A stretch of DNA of 64,000 bases, taken from positions 682,001 through 746,000 of the forward strand of contig JAJKFH010001941.1 in NCBI GenBank assembly GCA_023333565.1, read 5' to 3'. Shown here in pieces: positions 11,171 through 22,300 of this stretch. The notes below the pieces were generated by a model. It saw nothing but the letters and a program-made list of their open reading frames with translations, searched no databases and was not told where the DNA came from. This DNA comes from Puffinus mauretanicus (lineage: Eukaryota; Chordata; Aves; Procellariiformes; Procellariidae). The translations under genes and the position numbers were made by a program. The stretch's first letter is position 1. Every line of letters starts with the position of its first letter.

Positions 11171-14100
11171 TCTGTCTTTCAATCAGTCAGCCCATCATGG
11201 GACTCTACTTTGAATGTCCTTAATAAAGGAGCTCTTTTTATGAAGTACCAAGCATATGTCATTCCCAGGCAACCCAAAAAAGTTTTTCCTAAACTCAGGA
11301 ACCAAAGTTCAATTGACTTCAATGGTACACAGCTAGCATCACAGCTGTGGATGCTCTGCTTTGCTGGATACACAGGTGCCTTCATATGGTCAGGATTCAG
11401 GCTCCAGTTGGAAAACATCAGTTTTAAGATAAGCAAATTCATCTTCTGTGAGCTGTGCAAGGCTATGCCTATCTGCTGAAACCAAGCTGAGATGAGAAGG
11501 CAAAATGCTTCCTTTCCCATAGCCCAGCAATGATAACATTTTTCGTATCAGGTTCTTTTAGGAAAAATATACTATGCCTGCATATTTTATTTGGATGGGA
11601 AACAAGTTTTTCTGACTACTTCATCTCCATGATTTCTTCCTTCCCTTGTCAGCTTCTTTTTTTCCATAAGCTCTGAGAAATGAAGAGTTCTTCCCTCTTT
11701 GTCACCGGAAATAAAGAACTCTTCCACGTGAGCTTGTGCTTCAGGAAGCAAAGCTGAATCTACTATTCCCCTACACACTGAACACTGAACGTTGGGTTTC
11801 TTGGGTGTAAGGGTGCTTTCTCTGTCTTGTCAAGGGTGGAACCAACAGTGAAATGCCTGACAAAGGTCAGTGAAATTTTTAATCCTGTTATATGTAAAAC
11901 CCATAATATATATGCCAGGGCATATATAATGCCAGGGCAGGCTTCACTGCCTACCAAGAGGTCCCTCATCCTCACTGGAGGAGCCCTAGATGTCTTTCCT
12001 GTTCTCCACTGGGAAATACAGGCTAGCCATCTTCTAACACGCCGGAGAAGCTGTAGTGACAGTTAATCACTCCGTGGTGGACCTAATGCAGGTTAATGTA
12101 AAAGTGCTAAAACAAGGCAATAAGTTAACCGCAGGAGAGCTTTGCCTTCCTCTTAAAAACAGAATTGGGAATGTTTTATACCAGATTGCCCAAATGGGTA
12201 GGGAAATGGGAAAAACAGTCAGAAATTATTAGGACTTGATGAAATGAATACAAGGCATTTGGAGAGTAAGTGATCTGTGGCCTGAAGGAAAGATAATCTT
12301 GTATCAGGCAATGACAAGATGATGTGTAAACACAGATGGAGAAGAGATGATGAAGTTTGGGGTGGTATGTTCTTAAAGGCCAGAGGAAAATCTTAGCGTG
12401 GCATGGGGCCTGGTATCAAAGGCTTAGTCTGGAATCTGAGGAGGTGAATACAGTCCAGTCTGACGTCCTACCACTGATGCTGACAAATACAAAAAAGAGG
12501 TGAAAAACAGGTTGCAATCAGTCACGAACAAAATACCAACACAGACATGCTACTAATAACAGAAAAGCTCAGTCCTAAACTGGAAGATGTTGTTAATCTG
12601 AAAGTTGCGAAAACACATTGCCAGTGAAAAGGGAGGGAAAAAAATCCCTATGGCTTTCTTTTCTAGGAGGAAGCATACTCAAATCACAAAGCCACCGGAT
12701 TATTGCCAGCTGGGGAAACAAGGAAGTGAATCCAAATTGCCCAGGCTGCCACGGGAGAAGTCGAGAAGAACGACTGTGGGGAACGCCGAGGTAAAAGCGA
12801 GGAGCTGTGCCCAGCCATGGGGGTCGCTTCAGTGCCACCAGCAACCTCACAATGAAGCAACTGTGGACAGCAGAGGAGGCAGAACGTGGGGGATCTGAAA
12901 GACGCAGTTGTCTAAAGCTACCCATTTCCATCAGCAACAGATTTGAGGTCCTTTATTCAAAGGTGGGATGATACTGGATGAAACCTGGAGCCATCAGACA
13001 GCAGTGTACTAAGCAGCTTCAGACAAATTCCTACAGGAAGAAATAAACAAACGAGAAGGACTCTCAGTCTGAATTTGATGTTCTTTCATTCATACAGTTT
13101 CATTAGCAGCCAAAATTGTCCTGCGGGCAGTGCAGGCTCTTCTTCCTCACGCTGCTTTTCCAGCTTCTCTGACAGGAGATAATGACTTGCCAGTTGTCTT
13201 AGGCTCATTAGCAGCATAATTTCACATGTTTTAACTTTCCTGCTACTATGTCTGAGGCCCAAATCCTGGCTTACCAGTCCCTGTAAACTAACTCTCCCTG
13301 TTGTAAGAAAACCCTTGGCAGTGTATTAAAGGGAAAAGATACCTTTGGAGATTTTTTTTCCTCCTTTTTTTCCAGAAACATTCTTCGCTCATCCACCTTG
13401 AAACTGATTTAAACTGCGAGACCTGCTCCTGCAACCTAGTGGCTGGCTTAAAAACCAACAGGTTGCAAGATATCTTCTCAGGAGTATTCAAATCACACGT
13501 GACAAGCTCAGTGACACAGGGTTCACTATTCTTGTTTTATATTTATGCCTGTCACCTACTCCTTCCCTTAATCTATTTCCAAAACACCTACAACTGGTGG
13601 CACATTTTCTGAAAATAATTTGAAATGGCAAACCTAGACATCTCCCACGAGATTCCCCAGGAAGAAAAATGTAGGTTTTATCAGTATTAATTCTCAGATG
13701 GCACTTTTCCCCAAGAATTATTGTTTCCCTAAGAAGTGGTTTTGAGGCAACTTTACAATATAACTTAAAACACGCTGCACATTACTCCAAATTTCACACT
13801 TTTTAAGAAAAGAGAAGACTAACATCCAACCAAAGCATACTTTGTACTTGTCTTGCTTATGGCTATTTTACGGACTGTAACCTTTCTAAGGAAGCACAAT
13901 CCACCAAACCTAGCTGGAAAGGACTAGTGTTCCAAGCACTTATTTGTAGTTGAAAACAAACAGTAAAAATTGATCCCTGATGTAGCTCTGCCAGTGCCGT
14001 GTTAATGAACTTCCAGCCCAGAGAACCTCGTCTCAGCCACACTGCTTTCCCAGTTGCCTCAAATGATAGATGGTGCATTTCCACAGTTGTTGCACTGTAA

Positions 14101-14220
14101 GTGGAAGAACAACCATACATGCAATGCCACTCAGCCTGTAGTCTCTGAAAAAGGTTAGGAATGAATACAAAAGGAACAAAAAAAAAAATCAAGGACTAGG
14201 ACCAGCATACAGTGCTGCTC
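11171..14220. other. Intergenic DNA, no gene recognised
   Basis: Unique AT-rich sequence between two CR1 remnants. The only structure noticed is the nested inverted and direct repeat at 11907-11939. Reading frames of up to about 115 codons occur on both strands without recognisable domains. Confidence 0.6.
11907..11939. repeat. 10-bp inverted repeat overlapping an 11-bp direct repeat
   Basis: TATATATGCC (11907-11916) and GGCATATATA (11919-11928) form a perfect hairpin with a two-base spacer. In addition, ATGCCAGGGCA occurs twice, at 11912-11922 and 11929-11939. The pattern fits a small local duplication or replication slippage. Confidence 0.75.
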
Positions 14221-14224
14221 CTCC

Positions 14225-14870
14225 TGGTGTGCTCTTCTGGCTTCTAGCAGCTGGCAGCACAGAAATTTCTAGAGTCAAAGGCTGTATCTGCAGCTCTGTG
14301 TTTATTAGCCCTGATAGCCTTTCTTCCATGAGTCTAAGTGCTTTTGAACTAGTTTAATCTTTTAGCCTTCACAACATCCCACAGTTTAATGATGTGCTAC
14401 GGGAGAAGATGACTTTCTCTTCTTTGCTTTAAACCTGGTAATTTTAAATCTTTAAATCTGATAACTCCATCTGAAGCTTCCTAATTCTTGTGCTATGATA
14501 AAATGTTAATAATTACTCCTTATTCACTCTCTTCATTCACTTAATGATTTTATAACCTCTCTAGTTTCTCCTCTCAGTGCTCTTTTTTCCCAGACTGTGG
14601 AGCTTTAGTTCATCTTCTGTAGTAGAGAAGCTGTATCATAGCTCCAGCCAGCTTTGCCCCTTTCTTGCCCCTTTCTGCACCTTTTCTAATTCTGCTATGC
14701 CATCCTTGAGAGATGGGATTAGAACCACACACCAGATATTCAAGAGAGATGCTCACTGTGGGTTTATAAGGACATTGGTGAAGCTTTGCCCCTCCCCTCC
14801 TAATAAATCCAAGAGTCGATTTGTCTTTTCAGCTATTACTGAGTGCTGAACCAATGTCCCAGGAGACTGT
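14225..14870 (-). mobile_element. Ancient CR1-type LINE remnant, 3' part, antisense
   Basis: On the plus strand, several phrases fall in the order known from old CR1-family copies in reptile and bird genomes, read in antisense. They include GCCTTCACAACATCC (14365-14379), CTAATTCTTGTGCTATGA (about 14481-14498), TCTGCACCTTTTCTAATTCT (about 14673-14692), then ATATTCAAGAGAGATG and GGGTTTATAAG. In the sense direction the complete element would encode the C-terminal end of the reverse transcriptase protein. Here the frame is broken by many stops and small indels, so it is inactive. The limits are estimated from where the similarity fades; the 3' end of the element lies toward the lower coordinate. 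Confidence 0.7.
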
Positions 14871-17800
14871 TGGTTTAGAAACTGGTACTAAGTCTCTGCA
14901 CAGTGATTACCCAAATGGCCTCACATAGTCCTTACTGCCTCACATATTTCGTGCTGCTTTGCATTAAAAAAAAAAAAAAAAGTCGCTGGAGCTGCTTTTC
15001 AGGTGCAAGCCGGCCAGCAGGAATTCCTAATAGAGACTACGTGCCATACGCAGCCAACGCACCCGAAATGGGGTGCTGAGTGTCCAGGCCGGCTGCAGCG
15101 GGCAAGACAGGCAGCATGCCTCGGGTTCAGGTCGCCTGGTGTTTCCTGGCACGAGATCCTGCCTTTGCTTTCTTACGGCATTGCCAAAAGTGAGCAAGCT
15201 GAAATCTTCCCTGGGTGCCTACCTCAGGCTAGTTTAGTCTTGCTGGGAGTTGATTTCAGTTTGGGATTTTTGTGGTTTGGAGGGGGTTGTTTGGGATTAT
15301 TTCGTATTGTTTGTTTCAGGCAAAGCAGCTCCACCACTGCCAAGGAAGAGGTTAGGGAATGTACCTCTTATCCATAGTTAAAGGAAAGAAATTGTGTGAT
15401 CTTTCATTTGGAAATTATTAATGTTAGCAGGATTAGAGAAAAAGATTGCATTTGTGCAGATGATATTTGCTCAGCATTTTGTGGAGAAGGAGACTTCCGA
15501 CATCGCCACTGACATGCATCTAATTTTTTCCAAACCCTTAGACTGTGAGGAGTTCTCGTTTGTACAACTTTCTTAGATTTGAACGGTTAAATTTGCAGAA
15601 AACCCTCCCCGGGTTAGCCATGCTTAGCTCCTGCAGGTCACACTGGGCCCAGACACCCAGATGGGGTAGGAGGCCCGTCACTCCTGTGAACAGCAGGAAC
15701 CCCAGGCTTGATGGGAAACAGCCCAGGTTGCACCAGAAGAAACAAGCATCAGGCCGAGGAGGAGGAATGAAGTGAAGCAAAGGAGGCCGAGGAACTTAAG
15801 GGAAGCAGCAGGGGAAGAGCAGGAGAACCAAGATTCACCTTGATGCAAAGGACTGACCTGCTTTGGAGAGGAAAGAGAGTAATGAGAGTAGTTGTTATTT
15901 ATAGGATCCTGTTTTATTTCTGTCCTTCAGCCTGACTTCAGCCCAGTGAGCTTCCAGCCCTCACCTAGAGTACCTGACCTTGGCTCCCTCCCATCCGTGT
16001 GCGTCACCACCTCCAGAGTCTCAAATACCAACAAGCTGGATCCCTGCTCTGCAGGCAGGCATTTTCCTAACAAGTTACAAGTCTGAAACATGGAGCAGGC
16101 CAAAACCAAATACCATCACTCCCCCCCGACAGACAAAAAACCAACCAGGACCCGTCAGCGTTTTGCTGACTCCTCCCGATCACCCACTCTCAAGAGACTG
16201 CCTTCTCCTGGCACCCAGTATCACGAATAACGTCAGATCCCAGCCCGTCGCGTGGCGCCAGTGCAAAGTGAACAGAAGCCAAGGCCGTTGTGGGAAAAAG
16301 GCCATTGTTCCAAAAAATTCAAATGATGTCACTCTACTCCTTAACGGCGTCAGTAAAACATCCTTTCCAATGGCAAGTGCCTCTCTTTGCAGTTGCCTGC
16401 GGTGAGGGTAGAAGGCATGGAACGGATTAGTCTGCTTTTTAGAGGCTAGATGTTTATCATAAAACACCATGTTTCAGCATAGACTCCTTTCCCCCCCGGA
16501 CACCGAGCCGAGCGGCACCATGGCGTAGGGCCGGGCCCCTCGAAGAGACCTCACCCGACGCGAGGGCGCGTGGACAGCAGCGACGACTTGAGCGTGCCTG
16601 TTCTCAGAGGGAGGAGAGCCGCTCGTGCTCCTCGTTACCATACTCCCACTTACTAGTCGTCACCATTTGCGTTGTGACATCTGCTAGAAATCTTAATCAT
16701 GGGTTGTGGCCCCAGCGGAGTAGGCATGAACAGATGGTAAGAGTTACGTTTCTAATTACCTTAACACCTTTCCGGCAAGGTGTCATAAACACAAGTTAAT
16801 TAAGCCTCACGCTAACCCCGTGATGCAGAGGTACAGCTATTTTTTTCATTCTGATTTACAAATGAAGAAGCTAAGGGACCAGCTTATACGTGCTACTTGG
16901 TCCTAAAGCCCAAGCCCTCCCCTGACCTCTCCTCCTTAGCCGCTACGTGCCTTCCCACCTGCCAGGAGATCAACACGTTTTGACCTGTTACTGATAGAAT
17001 TAACAGATCATGTACCGTGCCCCTGTAAAATCCTAAGTTTTCTTACAAAGATGAAAATCATAAGGAGTTTCAACGTTTGTTACTTCTCCCTACCTCGGTG
17101 CCCTGGAAAGCACCTCCAGCCCGGGCTGCCCCTCTTCAAAAATCCGAGGGCCGGCCATGGCCTTGCCATGGATGCACTCTCAAAGGCACCCATACCTATC
17201 TGAGTCATTAGTCAGGCGAGGGATGACCCTTAATTGCCCATGAGCTGTATCTCTCTGTCACTGCCCATCGCTTGGCCCTCATGATGCTTGCAGCTACAGA
17301 TGAATCCAAGGAGTGAAAGTCAGACCTGTCTCCCTTGCACCCTACAGGCCACCCATGCTGAACTGCCCGCATCATGGTAGATCCCAGGCAGCACGCAAAT
17401 GTAGGCAATGGATGACAGTTGTAATACCTACGCCTTGTGAGAGACACCCTGGGAGATCTGGGAAGCTGCTGACCCTCTCCGGTGATGCATCCTAGAGCTA
17501 CTACGTGTATAGGAGGACTACAGGAAAGAGCTGGCACGGCTGCAGAGCTGTGCTGGTGCACCAGAGGTGCTCAGGTGGACTTTGGGCAGGGAAGGGTAGA
17601 ATGAGGCTCCTTAGATATCCTGCCCTCCCTCCGAACCGTCATTGGAAAGGAGAAAACAACTTCAGCCCCTGTCTTGGAAGACATCTCCCTTCCAGGCCTC
17701 TTGCCACTACCCATGAGCTGGGTCCTTCGAGAGCCACACAAATATTCCCTGGCTCCTCTAACCCCAGGGAAAGGGCTGGACACAGGGGTCTGGGGCAAAC

Positions 17801-18782
17801 CGGGCTTGGTGGGCATCACTCCCTGCCTGCAGGCAAACCATGCGCACCAGCAAGGCAGACTTCCCAGCCAAATAATGATCTCTTTCCACGGGCAAGCATC
17901 CCCTGAAATTGCATTTTATTTTTCACATCAGTTTCTGAAAGGAAAAGCACAAGGATGAAACTTTAAGTTTTCCAGAGCTGTTAGGGGAATCTTGAACAGT
18001 CAGATGGAGAGATCATTTAAAGGACTTTAAGGTGACTCAAAGCAGACACTTAGAAATTGAGATATGCAGAATTAAGCAACTATAAAACCCTTACCGACAG
18101 TTTCCAGAAGGCCTTCTTGTACTTGCTAAGCAAAACTTGCTGATGTTCATGGTGATGATAAAAATCCTAGGCACCAGCCCACAGCTAGAGGAATCTCGTA
18201 AGTTAAATTTTCTCTCTTTTATTTGATAGTCTTTTTATTGCAGAAACACTCTGGTAAACTGGCCTAAACCTAGAGTGCGGCATTCAAGCACTCTTTGTTC
18301 AAAACTCTTCAAGCTGTCAGGGGAAAAAATAAAGAAGTCTATTTCAGCTCAATTTTAATCCATCAGTTTTGAGGTTAATGTTTTTATCATTTATTCATTT
18401 ATTCATTTATTGCGGATTTAGAGGAATTGGCAAAACTGATCTCAGAGGAGGCTTAGTTTAGGAGTGATTGCTGTAGCACTATACTACTCTGCAGTGGCCT
18501 TACCAGTCAAAACAGTATTTAAGAAAATACACCTTGACAAACATGCAACCTATAATGATGCCCTTTTTACTGGTGTCTTGTATTTTGAAGAAAACCTTAT
18601 CATTGAAAACTGAGGCTCCTTTGTTGAACTGCTTATGCTGGTGAGCTACAGGCAGAACCGTACTTAGCAGGAATGCTGTCAAACAGATGGGATCCCTGTT
18701 TTGCACATGATTCTGGAATGCAGTAAAATTGTTTGGTTCTGGGAAACAGTTTTTCCTCCCATGACACTATCAAAATGGCCAA
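14871..18782. other. Intergenic DNA with poly-A run and CpG-dense islet
   Basis: No gene is supported. A run of 16 A lies at 14966-14981 and a CpG-dense islet at 16490-16640. The octamer TTTATTCA is repeated imperfectly around 18386-18411. Elsewhere only short overlapping frames on both strands are present. Confidence 0.55.
16490..16640. promoter_or_regulatory. Very small CpG-dense islet
   Basis: About 18 CpG dinucleotides fall within roughly 150 bp, starting at a C-run near 16491 and ending near 16640, while the flanks are CpG-poor. It is too short for a conventional CpG island. It may be an unmethylated regulatory element, the first exon of an unknown transcript, or a chance GC-rich patch. 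No open frame is worth noting; the only ATG in a good context reads ATG GCG and then a stop. Confidence 0.4.
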
Positions 18783-18831
18783 AAGGCCTGATTCTGAAAT
18801 CCATACTCCCACGAGTAATCCTCGTTCATTG
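18783..18831. repeat. Fragment of ancient sauropsid palindromic repeat
   Basis: GGCCTGATTCTGAAATCC followed by ATACTCCCACGAGTAATCC closely matches one arm of another palindromic interspersed family that I remember from turtle, crocodile and bird genomes. Those copies read GGCCTGATTCTGCAAACAC and then TTACTCACGTGAGTAATCC. The second arm is not preserved here. The family name is uncertain. Confidence 0.5.
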
Positions 18832-19230
18832 CTTCAGGAAGACGCAAGTTATGAAGGAAAAAAAAAGTACAGGAACATCACCTTTGCATAGAAATATTCT
18901 CATTTCCTGATCTTAAAGGGGTGCAAAAGGAGGAAACAGATTAAAGAACCTATGTACACTGCTAGCAGCAGAAACACGGGAAGGAAAATATGTAAGTGCA
19001 CCACGACCGAAAACCTGTGACGACTTCAGCAAACTGACCTGGAGAAGCGGTGTCAAGAATCTTCCGAGAGATTTCTCTTTTCAGCACCTTGAGCCAGCAA
19101 TCCTGAGCACTTCCCATCCCTTCTCACCTCACGGAGGATGTCAGTGCGGGAAGGACGTTAGACCAGAGATTACAAAACCCGGGCTGAATTCAGCAGCAGA
19201 GGTCGGGGAAGTCACTTGGCTGAAACACTT

Positions 19231-19323
19231 AGGGCCAGATTCTTGGCCGGTATAAATCATCGTGGCCCCAAAAAAAGTCACACTGAGGCTCTGCCGCTTT
19301 ACACCCACTGAACATCTGGCCCT
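19231..19323. repeat. Complete palindromic MITE-like relic
   Basis: A 93-bp unit begins AGGGCCAGAT and ends with the exact reverse complement ATCTGGCCCT. The arms remain similar further in: CGGTATAAATC on the left faces GCTTTACACCC on the right. The order and wording fit an old palindromic repeat that I know from sauropsid genomes, whose copies read GGCCAGATCCTCAGCTGGTG and so on. It probably spread as a non-autonomous DNA transposon or a similar foldback element. A chance open frame of 159 codons (19262-19741) starts inside it. Confidence 0.65.
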
Positions 19324-22300
19324 CAGCCTGTGGGAAGAGGATATAATGTGCCTCATGCTTCACGCATTTCTGAACAGCTGCTTTGAAGGACTCCTTCGAG
19401 CCTCACATAAGGCACTTTGCCCTCGCTGGAAGCTCTGGAAAGGACTGATTGTGCACAAGCGATTTAAAACTTCGCTGTTTGCAGGGCACAAAGGCATGCT
19501 GAAAGACATCTCTAACGTCGAAAGCCGCTTCTTGGCAAATCTCTTTGCAAATCAGGTGGGTGAGGAAGAGATTATGTCCAGCCCCAGACAATTAAGAGCT
19601 TCAGAGCGCCTTTCCATACAGGAGTTTGCTTCAGTAGTTCTGACAGGATCAGGTGATCTCAGCCTGGTACAGCTATGTGCAACGGTTTGGCAAACATCGG
19701 ATGGATTTTGCTATGTCAATATATATAACCTTTCCCTCTAGCTTTTTTTTATTGTTATTATTATTATTAATCAGGAATTACATCTTTGAATCTATCTGGA
19801 TCTTAACACTGCCACTGGTCTAGCAGATCTGCCAAAAATATCTTGCAAAGAGCAAACTTAGAAAGTCATCTGACAATTTATTTTTTTTTTTTACTAAGAA
19901 GCTTTCAGCTGCAGTGTGTTACGTTTTTTAGGGATTCAAGTTAGTAAGTGAACAGTCAAGATTCGTATGTTGTACAACTTGCATGGCTAGGACAGTTTCT
20001 TATTATTTTCCCTTATTGGCAGCTGAGACCACTAACCACCACTTCTGAGAGGGCTTGACTTAATAGCTAGACATAGTACCTTATAAATTGTTTAAAGCTG
20101 AAATTCAGGAATATTGGGGTCGTTTATTTAAAGTGACCTTTAGTCACTTCCCAAATGGAAGTTCTCAGTAAATTATATTTTCATGAAGATTCTGGTTGCT
20201 CCTTCCAGTTAATTGCATCCCATGCCAAGCTAAAAACCTCTCTGTGCTTTTGGTGAGGGACTGAGTTAGACTGGGCAGAAGTCGTACTCTCCTACCTTAC
20301 TACCAAACCCCACACTTCAGCTGCCAGGGCTAACAAAGATGGTAGATGGCGTTCATATGAGTTAAATATTTACCCGAAAGAGACTAAACCCAGTTTGCGA
20401 TTGAGAAGAATTGCAGAGGGGTGCCACAGGCAGGTTTCTCTGTTCTCTAAGCAAGTTGGATAAGCACTTGGACCATAAGCAGAAAGCAGGCATGATTGTA
20501 TCTTCATAATAGCAGCTTTCTTGTATAGATACTGACTTTGAAAATTAACAGTACTACTTTTCTTTCCATTTTATTAACTTAAGGAAGATCTGGTCAGCTT
20601 AACTCCATTAGAAAATTCGGTAACTACTGCAGAAAAATTACTCCAGTGTCATAGTGTGTGTTTCACAGTTTCACACAGAAAAGGTGCTTGGGAAGATAAA
20701 GCTGACGCCAACTGCCTAAATTATTTGATAGCACTGGACTAATTAGAAGATGTATCCTGCCTTGCCAACTTACAATTATGCTTCAATTTACTGTAGGACC
20801 AACAATAAAGGGACAAAGTGAAGCACAGTTTTCTCTAGGGGGAAGAGAACCAGGCCTGTGATCAGCAGTGCTGCCTTTAAATCAATTACATTTTAAAAGT
20901 GTTTGCAGTCGTCATTCTAACATCATAAGTAACTGCTATTTGCACAGTAGCTTTCATCTAGAGACTTAAAGAGCTTTCTAAAAATTAACTCAGTGCTTCT
21001 CCGACAGCCATTGAATGTTCCAAACCCATACTACCAACGAGTAAAACCATCTTCTTTGCTAGAAACTCTCCCTTTTTCTTCTCCCTACTTTTTTAAAATT
21101 AATCTCTGTTAGACTTACTATCAAGCCATAAAAGCATGCAGCGGACACGGGAACTTTGCTGCGCTTTGTGAGGTGTATGAGCTACTGCACATAAAGTTTG
21201 TGTTGATTCCCATGCTCCATGGCAAGAAATCACATTGTAAACAACAGTTTTACCCCACATGGAGATAGAAGGACCTACCTCTGGACAACTGGTGGAGGAT
21301 GAGATCTATTTTTCTGCTGAAATGAATGACATGTGGGAAACATTATTGCTTTTTCATGTTTTTCTCCTTAGTTAAGAATGGAAAACCAAGAATCAAAGCA
21401 ATTGAAAGGGAGAAAAAAATCATGAAATTCAGCAAATACACGTGCAGAACAAATGTAGTGTGAATATTTCTATATTTTGTGGGCAATGTCTTATCGTGGC
21501 GATTCATACAGCCAGAGCATACTTTGGGGGCAGAATAAGGAGCACAATCCTCTCGCCTCCCTTCTCCCACCCCCAAACTCACATCTGCAAATCAAACTCA
21601 CCTTTGCCACCCTTGTAAAGCACTGTTGCTTTTAACCCCAATTTAGGTGTAATTTGGAAAGAGGACAATCAGTCTGATAACCCACCCTACTGCCTACCTG
21701 GTGATCCTCAGAGTTTGGCTGCTGGGATTGTGGTATCCCAGCAGCTTTGGTTCCCAAATTACCTGCACGCTGATACGAGTCAATACGTAACCAGTTATAT
21801 CATATCCACCGTTTAAGCCAAGGGGAAAATTTCAGCTGATGCAAGGGGACGTTGATCTGATCTGCTGAAGCCAGGGTACCTGCGTGCAGACGGCCTGGGG
21901 ACCTCCGCCGACTCCCCCCGGCACGTCGGCAGCCCTCACGCTGCTCCCTTCCCAAGTTGTTTCCAAACAGAAGAAAATTGAGCTCTGAAACATAGTGCTC
22001 CTGGCATCCTTTCCTGGACAAGTTCTCACCCCCAGTGCTTTGTCTGGCCTTTTTCAGCATGCATGCCTGTTCGGAGGGGGAAGGTGAAAGTGGCTTTCCC
22101 CGCTGCTTTTGGGCAGAGCTGCCACGCACACCATCCTGAGACCTCTCGGGGCACAGCCAGCCACCAAGCGGTGACGGCAAAGCCCAGCAGTGGGGTGGGG
22201 AGTAGTATTCTGGAGAAACAAAAAAGGGAAAGGACATTAGTAGTGCAGAGCAGTTCTCTGGAGAAATCCTGGGAGCTGCAATAGCAAACGCCTGCATCCG

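Noticed and set aside
13251..13275. AGGCCCAAATCCTGGCTTACC as a repeat arm
   Set aside because: Too short and too diverged to separate from chance.
19262..19741. A 159-codon + strand frame
   Set aside because: It begins inside the palindromic repeat at 19231-19323 and shows no domain or homology that I recognise, so it is probably a chance frame.
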